A DNA stretch of 64,000 nt from FEN-1219 sp963744305 (GCA_963744305.1 CAVUTF010000033.1:92895-156894); one strand, 5' to 3'. Positions 17,531-25,864 are shown, numbered from the stretch's first letter. A program made the numbers and translations. The notes: generated by a model from the sequence alone, not told the origin.

Positions 17531-18547
17531 ATGAAAGTTGCACTCGTCACCGATGCGTGGCGTCCGCAGATCAACGGCGTCGTCACGACACTGACACGTA
17601 CCGTGGAATCGCTCGCTGCGGCGGGTCATACGGTGAGGGTCCTGTCGCCGGACGAGCATCGGACGGTGCCCTGCCCGACTTATCCCGAGATTCGGCTCGC
17701 GATCCTGCCGCGGCGGCGGCTTGCGCGCCGCCTTGCGGAATTCGCGCCCGACGCGATTCACATTGCGACGGAAGGGCCGCTCGGGATGGCCGCGAGCGGC
17801 TGGTGCAAGGCTCACGACCTCGCCTTCACGACCTCCTACCACACGCAATTTCCACAATACGTGCGCAAGCGCGCGCCGATCCCGGAAAGCTGGTCGTATG
17901 CCCTTCTGCGCCGCCATCACGGGCGCGCGCGGCGCACGCTCGTTGCAACGGAGCACCTGCGCCGCGAGCTCATCGCTCACGGCTTCGCGAACGTCGTCCT
18001 TTGGTCGCGAGGCGTGGATACCGGCGTGTTCAAGCCCTGCGGCCGCGAGCATCTGCCGGGACCTCGCCCGATCTGGCTCTATGCGGGCCGCGTCGCAGTC
18101 GAGAAGAACCTCGACGCTTTTCTGGCGCTGGACTTACCCGGCAGCAAGGTCGTCGTCGGCGACGGACCGGATCGCGCCGCGCTCGAGGAGCGCTATCGCG
18201 AGGCGCGCTTCGTCGGCTACAAATTCGGTGCGGATCTCGCCCGGCACCTCTCGTCAGCCGACGTGTTCGTGTTCCCGAGCCGCACGGACACGTTCGGTCT
18301 CGTGATGCTCGAAGCGATCGCGTGCGGTACGCCGGTCGCCGCTTATCCGGTCACGGGGCCGATCGACGTGATCGCCGCCGGCCTGAGCGGAGTCCTCGAC
18401 GAGGACCTCCGCCAGGCGGCGCTTCGAGCGCTAAAGCTCGATCGCGCGAGCTGCGCGCTTACGGCGCTCGAGCGCACGTGGCCGCGAGCCACCCAGCAGT
18501 TCCTGTCGCACCTCGTATGCGCGCGAACCGGCGAACGCCTCCTCTAG
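17531..18547 (+). CDS. GT4 glycosyltransferase (diacylglycerol glycosyltransferase Agt-like)
   Basis: 338 residues. The N-terminus MKVALVTDAWRPQINGVVTTL and the acceptor region TTSYHTQFPQYVRKRAP are typical of GT4 enzymes that glycosylate diacylglycerol or mannosides; the donor-binding domain has LYAGRVAVEKNLDAFL, VGDGPDRAALE and SRTDTFGLVMLEAIACGTPVAA with the E-x7-E motif. The C-terminal domain is slightly short. In several alpha- and gammaproteobacteria a GT4 of this type lies beside a PlcP phosphoesterase and makes glycolipids in place of phospholipids; the same neighbours occur here. Confidence 0.87.
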   Translation: MKVALVTDAWRPQINGVVTTLTRTVESLAAAGHTVRVLSPDEHRTVPCPTYPEIRLAILPRRRLARRLAEFAPDAIHIATEGPLGMAASGWCKAHDLAFTTSYHTQFPQYVRKRAPIPESWSYALLRRHHGRARRTLVATEHLRRELIAHGFANVVLWSRGVDTGVFKPCGREHLPGPRPIWLYAGRVAVEKNLDAFLALDLPGSKVVVGDGPDRAALEERYREARFVGYKFGADLARHLSSADVFVFPSRTDTFGLVMLEAIACGTPVAAYPVTGPIDVIAAGLSGVLDEDLRQAALRALKLDRASCALTALERTWPRATQQFLSHLVCARTGERLL

Positions 18548-18619
18548 CGCGCTCTATCCAGCGACGCTGCAATTCGGCGATGATAGCGGCTCGTTGCAGG
18601 CGGCCGAGCCCCGGAGAGC

Positions 18620-20071
18620 ATGATGATCTTCGAGTCCGTCGTCACGATGACGATCTTCGATGTTCTCGTCATCGCGATGGCGCTGCTAATGTTCAAGTAC
18701 GCCTCCCCCGACGGTTTCTTCCAACGGTGGTCGCGCGGCCGCGTGATCATCGCACTGGGCGTGCTCACCCTTAGTCTGTTTTACGCCGCCGATCTGCTCG
18801 TCATGCACGTTGGTCCCGTGCTTGTCGGCGAGATGCGCGCGATGCAGATCATGAGCACCATGCACCTCGAGGTGCTGTGGCTCGTGACGCTGCTGTCCGT
18901 AACCCTCATCGTCATCGGCATGCAATCGACCAATCGCGCGCGAGCGAGAGACGAGCAGCGTCTGAGCTTGATGACCGAGGCGCTGCCGTTGGCCGTCGCC
19001 TACATCGACGTCGAGGAGCGCTACCGGTTCGCGAATTCCCGCTACGCGAAGCTCCACGGCAAGACCGTCCGCGACATTGTCGGCGCCAAAGTGGAGGACA
19101 TCCTGCGGCCGAACGTGCTGGAAGCGTTCCGCGAGCACAAACGGAGTGCGTTGCGCGCCGAAAACCCGGCGTACGAGCACCATACCAGGCTCGAGCTGGG
19201 CGGTGAGATCCGCGATCTGCACATCGATTTGGTGCCGGACGTCAGCCGGAAAGCAGGCGTCTCGGGCCTTTTTCTGCTCGTGCGCGACGTTACCGCCACT
19301 GCGCAGCTCGAACGCGAGGTCGTGCGCGCCGCCGAAGCGGAGCGTCTCAGCGTTGCGCGCGATTTGCACGACGGCCTCGGTCAATCGCTGACCGGAATCT
19401 CTCTCGCTCTGGTGGCGCTCGCGCGCAAGCTCGAGCAGGAAGACTCCAAGGAGGTGCTGTTCGTCATGAATCTCGTCGGCATGACGCAAAACACCATCGA
19501 GCAGACCCGGCAATTCACTCAGTTGCTCGCGCCGACGATGCACGGCGGATTGTTCGGGGCTCTGCGTGCGCTCGCGCTCGAAGTGAGCGCGCTTTACGAC
19601 GTCGATTGCTACACAGTGTGCCCGCGCGACGAGCTCCCGATCAGCCCGTCGGTCGCGTTGCACTTGTACCGAATTGCTCAAGAAAGCGTGAGCAACGCTA
19701 CGCGCCATGGCAGAGCCGGAACCATCCGCATCGACTGCCAAACCAACGAGCACACGCTGGTGCTCGAGATTAACGACGACGGTCGCGGCATCCCTGCGTC
19801 GCAGGAACGCCGCGACGGCATCGGTCTCAACAGCATGCACTACCGCGCGCGCATGATCGGCGGCTCGCTGCGCGTCGCACCCGGCAGAGATGGGGGGACG
19901 GAGGTCGCGTGCCATGTGCCGCTCGTGTCTCTCGGCCCTGCTGACGCCGTCCTACGGTCAGTAGAACCCGTCGATACTGCAGAGGTCGACGCTCGCGCCT
20001 TTCGTACCGCGTTCGAGGCGACCAACGCCGGTGCAGCGGGTGCCGCGCAACGCTCTCAAACGGTGCGATAG
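18620..20071 (+). CDS. Membrane PAS-sensor histidine kinase, NarL-type
   Basis: 483 residues. Three transmembrane segments cover residues 1-110, followed by a PAS domain at about 115-235 (EALPLAVAYIDVEERYRFANS). The HisKA_3 dimerisation helix holds the phosphoacceptor His at residue 250 in ARDLHDGLGQSLTGISLAL. The HATPase_c domain has LYRIAQESVSNATRHG, INDDGRGIP and GIGLNSMHYRARMIGGSLRV. A 45-residue low-complexity tail follows. HisKA_3 kinases usually pair with a LuxR-type response regulator, and none is present in this window, so the kinase is orphan here. The membrane domain has no large periplasmic loop, so it may sense a membrane or cytoplasmic cue. Confidence 0.92.
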   Translation: MMIFESVVTMTIFDVLVIAMALLMFKYASPDGFFQRWSRGRVIIALGVLTLSLFYAADLLVMHVGPVLVGEMRAMQIMSTMHLEVLWLVTLLSVTLIVIGMQSTNRARARDEQRLSLMTEALPLAVAYIDVEERYRFANSRYAKLHGKTVRDIVGAKVEDILRPNVLEAFREHKRSALRAENPAYEHHTRLELGGEIRDLHIDLVPDVSRKAGVSGLFLLVRDVTATAQLEREVVRAAEAERLSVARDLHDGLGQSLTGISLALVALARKLEQEDSKEVLFVMNLVGMTQNTIEQTRQFTQLLAPTMHGGLFGALRALALEVSALYDVDCYTVCPRDELPISPSVALHLYRIAQESVSNATRHGRAGTIRIDCQTNEHTLVLEINDDGRGIPASQERRDGIGLNSMHYRARMIGGSLRVAPGRDGGTEVACHVPLVSLGPADAVLRSVEPVDTAEVDARAFRTAFEATNAGAAGAAQRSQTVR

Positions 20072-20118
20072 ACCCCAAGGTCGCGGCCTCAACCGCAGGA
20101 ACGGCCGACGTTTTCGGT

Positions 20119-20135
20119 TTGGCACGCTGCTTGCT
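20119..20135 (+). promoter_or_regulatory. Sigma-54 (RpoN) promoter with no ordinary gene behind it
   Basis: TTGGCACG at 20119-20126, four bases, then TTGCT at 20131-20135 matches the -24/-12 consensus YTGGCACGNNNNTTGCW at every fixed position. Transcription would start near 20147 and run rightward. The next gene, a methyltransferase, is on the opposite strand, so the transcript would be non-coding or antisense, or a long leader for the small gene at 20961. Confidence 0.6.
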
Positions 20136-20279
20136 TGATGGTCCTCGGGCAGGGTCGGCCGCCATCCTTACAAAATCGCGCCCCCCTTCGATTTCGCCGG
20201 AGTGCGGCCGCTTCTGCCCACTAACTCTCCTCCTACTTCAGCGGCTGGCCGCGCAGATCCTCGGCACGCTCGATTGGCG

Positions 20280-20930
20280 TCACCAAGACCGCCGCTGGAA
20301 AACGACCGTGAGGTTGTTCGCCGGCATCTCGACCGTCTCTTGCAGAGCGAAACCCGAGCCGCTCGCGAGCCGCTCCACGTCATCGAGGTCGCGGATTCCC
20401 CACTCGGGATTGCGCGAGCGCAGGCTCGCGTCGAACGCTTCGTTGCTCGGCGCGGTATGCCCACCGCGCCGATAGGGCCCATAGAGGACGAGCGGCGCGC
20501 CGGCCTGCAGCAAACGCCCTGCTTCGGCGAACAACGCCAGCGCGGCCGCCCACGGGGCGATGTGGATCATATTGATGCAGACGATCGCGTCGGCGCGCGC
20601 AAGCGGCCACGGCTTTTCCAGCACGTCGAGCGCCAGCGGTGGCCGCACATTGGCTAGAGCCGCATCGGCGATACGCGCCTCGATCGCCGCTCGCAAGCGC
20701 GCGTCGGGGTCCGATGGTTGCCAGCTCAATTTCGGCAAGGACTGCGCAAAGTGCACGACGTGCTGGCCCGTGCCGCTCGCGACCTCGAGCACGGTGCCCG
20801 TCGCGGGCAATACGCGCTGCAGCACCTCGAGAATCGGCTGCTTGTTGCGCTCGGCCGCCGGGCTTGCGAGCGCATCGCCAAAGAGCGTCTCGCCGTAGCG
20901 CTCGCTCGCTCCTCGATCGGAATCTTGCAT
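20280..20930 (-). CDS. DUF938 family SAM-dependent methyltransferase
   Basis: 216 residues from ATG 20930. The Rossmann motif I is VLEVASGTGQHVVHFA, and ICINMIHIAPW, LYGPYRRGGHTAPSNEAFD and NPEWGIRDLDDVERLA are features of DUF938. The N-terminus ERYGETLFGDALASPAAERNKQPILEVL is also family-typical. The substrate is unknown. The gene diverges from a small membrane-protein gene with only 30 bases between starts. Confidence 0.9.
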   Translation of the reverse strand: MQDSDRGASERYGETLFGDALASPAAERNKQPILEVLQRVLPATGTVLEVASGTGQHVVHFAQSLPKLSWQPSDPDARLRAAIEARIADAALANVRPPLALDVLEKPWPLARADAIVCINMIHIAPWAAALALFAEAGRLLQAGAPLVLYGPYRRGGHTAPSNEAFDASLRSRNPEWGIRDLDDVERLASGSGFALQETVEMPANNLTVVFQRRSW

Positions 20931-20960
20931 ACGATTGCTTCGTTCAGGGGAGAATCCGCA

Positions 20961-21146
20961 ATGAATACAGCAAGACGATCCATCCTCCAAGCGGTGCTTG
21001 CCGTCCGCGGTGCGTTCCTCGCGTGCTGTATGACCTTCGTCGCTGCGGCAGCCTTGGCACTGGCCGTCGCATACGCTACCGTTGCGACTCGGTCTTTTCA
21101 GAACGGCCCGGGGCGAACTCCCATTCGCGCGCTACGCTACGGATAG
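20961..21146 (+). CDS. Small single-pass membrane protein, unrecognised
   Basis: 61 residues. A ribosome binding site AGGGGAGAA lies about nine bases before the ATG. The sequence has a basic N-terminus (MNTARRSILQAVLAVRG) and one strongly hydrophobic helix of about 25 residues rich in Ala/Leu/Val, then a short basic tail. I do not recognise a family. It could lie on the transcript from the sigma-54 promoter at 20119, though that is 800 bases upstream. Confidence 0.5.
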   Translation: MNTARRSILQAVLAVRGAFLACCMTFVAAAALALAVAYATVATRSFQNGPGRTPIRALRYG

Positions 21147-21182
21147 CTGAAGCCTCCGGTGTCGTCCCATCTCGGAGGCAGA

Positions 21183-21620
21183 ATGAAGGCGAGTGACTTC
21201 TCGGTCGCGTTGAGAATCCGACACCCGAGCATCGATCCGGCGGAAATCAGCCGTCAGATCGGCTTCGATCCGCAACACTCATGGAAGGCAGGAGAGCCGC
21301 GCCGGCCGGTCGCCGGAGAGGTCACCGCAGGCGCCTATCGCGAAACCTATTGGGTAGGACTACTGCCGATCCGCGAGTTGCCGCTGCCGGCTAACATTCA
21401 GCCGCAAACGACGATCTTCTTCACGCTATTGCGGATGCGCCGCGCCGAGGCCTTTTGGCGGCGCATTGCCGACGAAGGCGGCACGATCGAATGCCTCGTC
21501 GAAGTGCACGGCGGGGAGGATTTTCGCATCGACCTCTCGCAGGCGCTGCTCGCCCTGCTCGTGCAGCTCCGAATCACGCTGTCCGTCGAAACCCACACCG
21601 TGATGCGCGCGGCAGCCTAG
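21183..21620 (+). CDS. DUF4279 domain protein
   Basis: 145 residues from ATG 21183, preceded by GGAGG. Features of DUF4279: FSVALRIRHPSIDPAEISRQIGFDPQ near the N-terminus, an HSWKAGEPRR segment, a central YWVGLLP strand, and a closing ILL-type helix. The domain is small, cytoplasmic and of unknown function; in other species it occurs near immunity-type or toxin-associated genes, but I see no toxin here. Confidence 0.8.
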   Translation: MKASDFSVALRIRHPSIDPAEISRQIGFDPQHSWKAGEPRRPVAGEVTAGAYRETYWVGLLPIRELPLPANIQPQTTIFFTLLRMRRAEAFWRRIADEGGTIECLVEVHGGEDFRIDLSQALLALLVQLRITLSVETHTVMRAAA

Positions 21621-21748
21621 GCGCTCAAGGCTGCGTCGACTGCTCGTTCGCCGCGGCTTCCGCCGCGCGCGCCCCGCTCAGAATATTGCGCATCGCGAGC
21701 TTGCCTTCGTGGCAAGCGTAGTCGTAGTCCGCTGCGTGTAATCGACCG

Positions 21749-22228
21749 TCAGATGAAGCCGATTGCGCGGCCCATGAACGCCACGCCGAACCACAGCGAC
21801 ACCGACACGACTGCAACCACCTTCGCGAGGCCCGATTGCGACCGCCCCGCGTCGCCCAATGCGATCGGCTGGCGCACGGCGAACGTGAAGATGATCGCCG
21901 CGAGCAGAAAAGACATCTTCCACCAGTACGCCACGTTGTAGTAGTACTTCGACGCCGCTAGCGACGCGAACAGCAAAAAGCCCGTCGCGAGAATCAGGAT
22001 GAGACTGCCGATGAGCCAAGGCCGCGCCGCAAGCGCGACGTCCGCGACGGGCTGGCGGCGGAAGCCAACTCCAAGCGTCCGCAAATCGACGACGAGCACC
22101 GCGCCGCCGATCACGGCGAGCGCAACCAGATGCACCGACTCGATCAGCGCAAAGGCGTAGAGCGAATTGTTGATTGCAACGGCGAATCCCGTCGCTTCGA
22201 TCCACTCGAATGCCGACAATAGCGACAT
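21749..22228 (-). CDS. DUF6644-type membrane protein, paralogue A
   Basis: 159 residues, four or five transmembrane helices. It starts FEWIEATGFAVAINNSLYAFALIESVHLVALAVIGG and ends FGVAFMGRAIGFI; the same pattern recurs in the next gene. The conserved E..H in the second helix could bind a metal or haem. It lies 13 bases after paralogue B, so the two form one transcription unit. The function is unknown. Confidence 0.8.
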   Translation of the reverse strand: MSLLSAFEWIEATGFAVAINNSLYAFALIESVHLVALAVIGGAVLVVDLRTLGVGFRRQPVADVALAARPWLIGSLILILATGFLLFASLAASKYYYNVAYWWKMSFLLAAIIFTFAVRQPIALGDAGRSQSGLAKVVAVVSVSLWFGVAFMGRAIGFI

Positions 22229-22241
22229 GGCAGCTCCTAGA

Positions 22242-22778
22242 CTAGACGATCGGCTCGAACCAGTTGTACGCGATCAGACGACCGCAGAACACGATTAAGA
22301 TCCACAGAGTAACGGACACGACTCCGATGATGTGGGCGCTGCCAGGCAACGGCTTCGTGTCCCAATTGACTAGGCGCTTGCCGATGCCATAGTGAAACGC
22401 AAGCGCGTTTAGGCCGGCCAGCACCAACGCAACGAGCTTGATCCGAAAGAAAATGTTGCCCCAGAACCGCACGGGCTCCGAGACGAACAACAGCACCCCG
22501 CTGATCGTCATCACGATGAAGCCGACGAGAATGATCGGCGCGAGCCGATCCCACGTCTCGGACACCGAAGCGCTGCGTACACCGATGTTGAACAAACGCA
22601 ACTCCCAGAACAGCAGCAGCCCTAGGAAGATACACAGGCCGATCACGTGCACGCCGTCGACGATCGCCCACATGTAGACGGACTCGCGAAGGTCGGTGCT
22701 GAAACGCGTGGCTTCTACCCACGTGATGAAACTCAACCAAGACGACACTGATCGATTCCTCTTCAGAAGGGCGGTCAA
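22242..22778 (-). CDS. DUF6644-type membrane protein, paralogue B
   Basis: 178 residues. It shares with paralogue A the start FITWVEATRFSTDLRESVYMWAIVDGVHVIGLCIFLG and the end LIVFCGRLIAYNWFEPIV. The N-terminal extension (MTALLKRNRSVS) may be reduced by a later start. The two tandem paralogues probably make a heterodimer in the inner membrane. Confidence 0.8.
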   Translation of the reverse strand: MTALLKRNRSVSSWLSFITWVEATRFSTDLRESVYMWAIVDGVHVIGLCIFLGLLLFWELRLFNIGVRSASVSETWDRLAPIILVGFIVMTISGVLLFVSEPVRFWGNIFFRIKLVALVLAGLNALAFHYGIGKRLVNWDTKPLPGSAHIIGVVSVTLWILIVFCGRLIAYNWFEPIV

Positions 22779-22972
22779 GGCCGCGGACTTCGGGAGACCG
22801 CGGGATGAGCTGTATTTTAGGATGCGCCTTATTAAACAGTCCGCGCGCCGCGGTCAAGTCAACACTTCTAAAGGAAGGCGTCGCGCGCAGCGTCCTTCTG
22901 TTTGACAGGCGCCGCGTGTTCAAATAGAAGGGCAGCACCAGCTTGGGGGCAACCTAGAATGCGAAAAATGGC

Positions 22973-23245
22973 GTGGCGCTTGGCGGCGCCCGTGGCGCCT
23001 GGGAGGGCGCACGGCCGGCGGCCGAATTCTCCCCGCCCTGCGTTCAGGGTGGTCCTCCGGGAGGCCCGGGCGCGCCGAACGCGCCGCCGACGGCCGAGGA
23101 CTTCGACAATCTGCCGGCCACCCTGGCGTGGACGGGCGCTGATCGCCGGCTCGGCGACACGGACGCGGCCGAAACGGGCGCGGCCAAGCTCACGTTCTTC
23201 GACTCAGCGTATAAACAACAAATGCAGGGCGGGACTCATCCATGA
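22973..23245 (+). CDS. Small Gly/Pro-rich hypothetical protein, coupled to the next gene
   Basis: About 90 residues from a GTG at 22973. The middle is Gly/Pro-rich (GGPPGGPGAPNAPPTAEDF), the C-terminus is more ordered (LPATLAWTGADRRLGDTDA). The stop TGA overlaps the next start in ATGA, which strongly suggests that this frame is translated. An ATG at 22959 in another frame (MRKMAWRLAAP) may be the real start cut off by an indel near 22970. Confidence 0.5.
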   Translation: MALGGARGAWEGARPAAEFSPPCVQGGPPGGPGAPNAPPTAEDFDNLPATLAWTGADRRLGDTDAAETGAAKLTFFDSAYKQQMQGGTHP

Positions 23246-24087
23246 AACCGATGCGAGATCAGTTTTCCGGCCAGATGAAGGTCGTTGTGGGCACCGCGAT
23301 CGCGGCCGGCCTTGCCGTGATCGCGCTCGTCGCGATAAAGATGCCGACGAGCGAAGCGCAATCGGCGACTCAACCCGCTCGAATCGGCGGCCATCCGAAC
23401 TTGAACGGCGTCTGGCAGGCGATCAACACGGCTTACTGGAATCTCGAGGATCACTCGGCCGAAGGGTTGTCCAACTTCTGGCAACTGGGTGCGATCGCCG
23501 CGATCCCCGCCGGGCAGAGCGTGATCGAGGGCGGCACGATTCCGTACCTGCCGGCCGCGCTCGCAAAGCGCGACGAAAACCGCGCCGGCTGGCCCAAGAG
23601 CGATCCCGAGGCCAAGTGCTACATGCCCGGGATTCCGCGCGCGACCTACATGCCGTTTCCGTTCCGCATCGTTCAAGGCGACCGCGACATCTTGTTCGTC
23701 TACGAGTTTGCGAGCGCGAACCGCATTGTTCATATGTCAAATCACCAGGAGCCGCCCGTAGACAGCTGGATGGGCTGGTCGAACGGGCGCTGGGAAGGTG
23801 ACACACTGGTCATCGAGGTCACCGGCAACAACGACCAAACTTGGTTCGATCGCGCGGGCAACCATCATTCGGTAGCGCTCAAAGTAACCGAGCGCTACAC
23901 GCTGATGGGCGACAATCACCTGCAATACGAGGCGACCATCGAGGATCCGGACACCTTCTCGCGGCCCTGGAAAATCTCGATGCCGCTCTACAAGCGCCTG
24001 GAGCCGAACGTGCAGCTGCTCGAGTTCAAATGCGTGGAGTTCTCCGAAGAGCTACTCTATGGCGACTTGACCAAGAAATCCGAATAA
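23242..24087 (+). CDS. Exported lipocalin-like protein, stand-alone form of the domain fused to DUF6152 elsewhere
   Basis: 281 residues with an N-terminal signal or anchor helix (VVVGTAIAAGLAVIALVAI). The mature part opens GGHPNLNGVWQA and has SNGRWEGDTLVIEVTG, a pair of catalytic-looking acidic residues, then AGNHHSVALKVTERYT and EDPDTFSRPWKISMPLYKR. The same blocks appear as the C-terminal half of the proteins at 30531-31715, 31866-32905 and 61051-62064. It overlaps the small gene upstream (ATGA) and is followed 27 bases later by a separate DUF6152 gene. Function unknown; an envelope beta-barrel is likely. Confidence 0.8.
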   Translation: MKPMRDQFSGQMKVVVGTAIAAGLAVIALVAIKMPTSEAQSATQPARIGGHPNLNGVWQAINTAYWNLEDHSAEGLSNFWQLGAIAAIPAGQSVIEGGTIPYLPAALAKRDENRAGWPKSDPEAKCYMPGIPRATYMPFPFRIVQGDRDILFVYEFASANRIVHMSNHQEPPVDSWMGWSNGRWEGDTLVIEVTGNNDQTWFDRAGNHHSVALKVTERYTLMGDNHLQYEATIEDPDTFSRPWKISMPLYKRLEPNVQLLEFKCVEFSEELLYGDLTKKSE

Positions 24088-24114
24088 ACTATTCGCGACA
24101 GGATTGGAGAGATT

Positions 24115-24537
24115 GTGATGCGTACCAAACAGTTGAGCGTTGTCGCCGGTGCCCTGCTGCTGTGCGTTCCCACGTTGCCCGTGCTTGCACATCACGCGTT
24201 CGCGGCAGAGTTCGACGCGAATCGTCCGGTCAAGCTCGAAGGCGTCGTCACGAAGATGGAGTGGATCAACCCGCACTCGTGGATTCATATCGACGTGAAG
24301 GGCGATGACGGCTCGGTGCAAAAGTGGATGATCGAAGGTGGCGCTCCGAACGCTCTGCTGCGCCGCGGCTGGAATCGCGACTCGCTGAAAGCCGGCACTC
24401 AGATCTCGGTACAGGGCTTTCAGGCAAAAGACGGATCGATGCGCGCGAACGGCCGCGACATCACGTTCGCTGATGGCAGCAAGCTCTTCGTCGGCTCCTC
24501 CGGCACCGGCGCACCGGACGAGCGCCCGGGGCAATAA
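24115..24537 (+). CDS. DUF6152 family exported protein
   Basis: 140 residues from GTG 24115 or ATG 24118, after GGAGAG. It has a signal peptide ending PVLAHHAFAAEFD, then the DUF6152 pattern: PVKLEGVVTKMEWINPHSWIHIDVKGDDG, WMIEGGAPNALLRRGWNRDSL and GRDITFADGSKLFVG. The conserved NPHSW and AHH motifs hint at metal binding. Third gene of a + strand unit beginning at 22973. Confidence 0.88.
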   Translation: MMRTKQLSVVAGALLLCVPTLPVLAHHAFAAEFDANRPVKLEGVVTKMEWINPHSWIHIDVKGDDGSVQKWMIEGGAPNALLRRGWNRDSLKAGTQISVQGFQAKDGSMRANGRDITFADGSKLFVGSSGTGAPDERPGQ

Positions 24538-24553
24538 CGGGCACCCAAATCGA

Positions 24554-24584
24554 ATCGGGGTCAGGCACCGTGCCTGACCCCGAT
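24554..24584. repeat. Perfect 14-bp palindromic hairpin between convergent genes
   Basis: ATCGGGGTCAGGCA (24554-24567), loop CCG, then the exact complement (24571-24584). No T tract follows, so termination would need another factor. Its core GTCAGGCACCG recurs in the hairpin at 30497, suggesting an interspersed repeat family. Confidence 0.6.
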
Positions 24585-24589
24585 CTTGT

Positions 24590-25846
24590 CTAAGGGGCTG
24601 GCTCGATGCGCAGCAGCGCGCCGTCGTCCTCGTCGGTGATCACGTACAGCAGCCCGTCGGGGCCTTGGCGCACGTCGCGAATGCGTTGGTGCAGATCCGA
24701 TAGCAGGCGCTCGCGGCGCAGGTCCTCGAGCATGTCGCTGAGCACGACGCGCTCGAGACCGCCGGTGCGCGGAATCTCGCCGATGCGCGCACTGCCGACG
24801 AACAGATTACCCTTCCACGCGGGGAAGCGATCGCCCGTGTAGACCGCGAGTCCGGTCGGCGCGATCGACGGCAGCCAGAGAATCTGCGGCTGCTCGATGC
24901 CCTCGCCCACGGGACTCACCGTGTAACGCGGTCCGTTGTAATTGCGTCCGAAGCTGTACTTCGGCCAACCGTAGTTGCGCCCCGGCAGTATCAGATTGAC
25001 CTCGTCGCCGCCGTTCGGCCCGTGCTCGGCCGCGAGCACGGCGCCCGACGGGTGCACGGTCAAGCCGAGCTGGTCGCGATGGCCGATCGAGAACACTTGC
25101 GGCTTCGCGGCCGCATGGCTCGCGAACGGGTTGTCGTCCGGAGCCGAGCCGTCGTCGCGCAAGCGCAAGACCTTGCCGTAAACGCTGGCCGGATCCTGCG
25201 CGGCTTCGCCGAACGGCGCGCCGGTCGTGACGTACATTATTCGATCCGGACCGAACGCAAGCCGCGAGCCGCTCCCTCCGTTCGCAATATCTGCGACGTA
25301 GAGATCCTTCACGTCCGTGAGCGCCTTGCCGTCGAACACGCCGCGCGCGACCGCGAGCGCGGTCTGGCGTTGCGCGGGCGGCAGCGCCGCCTGGTCACCC
25401 GGCCCGGGCTTGTTGTACGTGAAATAGACGAAGCGGTTCTGCGCGAATTGCGGATGCACGACCACGTCGAAAAGGCCGACATTGCGCACAGGTCCGGGCG
25501 CGGGTGCGCCGCTGATCGGCTCCGGATCGAGTGCCGGCACAGCGTCGTTCGCGGCGTTATGGACCAGGCGTAGGCGCGCTCCGCGCTCGCTGATCAGCGC
25601 ATCGCCGTTCGGCAAGAACGCCAGAGAGAACGGATGCGGCAAACCGCGCGCGACGATGCTCACGCGGATTCCGTGCTGCTCGGCGGTATCGAATACGTAT
25701 GGCTCGTTCCGCAGCACGACCGGCGCCACGCCCAAGTCGGGCTGCTGCTGCGCAAACACAGCGGCGCCGGTCGCCGCCAACACGACTGCGGCGCAAGCGG
25801 CCGCTTTCACTGCGCGCACGCTGCGCGCGCGATTCCAATATGACAT
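24590..25846 (-). CDS. PQQ-dependent sugar dehydrogenase (soluble GDH / YliI fold)
   Basis: 418 residues with a signal peptide (ending AAVFAQ). The six-bladed propeller features are intact: GLPHPFSLAFLPNGDALISERGARLRLV, HPQFAQNRFVYFTYN, YGKVLRLRDDGSAPDDNPF, EHGPNGGDEVNLILPGRNYGWP, SIAPTGLAVYTGDRFPAWKGNLFVG and RIRDVRQGPDGLLYVITDE. Relatives oxidise aldoses with PQQ in the periplasm. It is the last gene of a - strand set that begins at 31715. Confidence 0.92.
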   Translation of the reverse strand: MSYWNRARSVRAVKAAACAAVVLAATGAAVFAQQQPDLGVAPVVLRNEPYVFDTAEQHGIRVSIVARGLPHPFSLAFLPNGDALISERGARLRLVHNAANDAVPALDPEPISGAPAPGPVRNVGLFDVVVHPQFAQNRFVYFTYNKPGPGDQAALPPAQRQTALAVARGVFDGKALTDVKDLYVADIANGGSGSRLAFGPDRIMYVTTGAPFGEAAQDPASVYGKVLRLRDDGSAPDDNPFASHAAAKPQVFSIGHRDQLGLTVHPSGAVLAAEHGPNGGDEVNLILPGRNYGWPKYSFGRNYNGPRYTVSPVGEGIEQPQILWLPSIAPTGLAVYTGDRFPAWKGNLFVGSARIGEIPRTGGLERVVLSDMLEDLRRERLLSDLHQRIRDVRQGPDGLLYVITDEDDGALLRIEPAP

Positions 25847-25864
25847 GTGATATTTACCTCTTCG

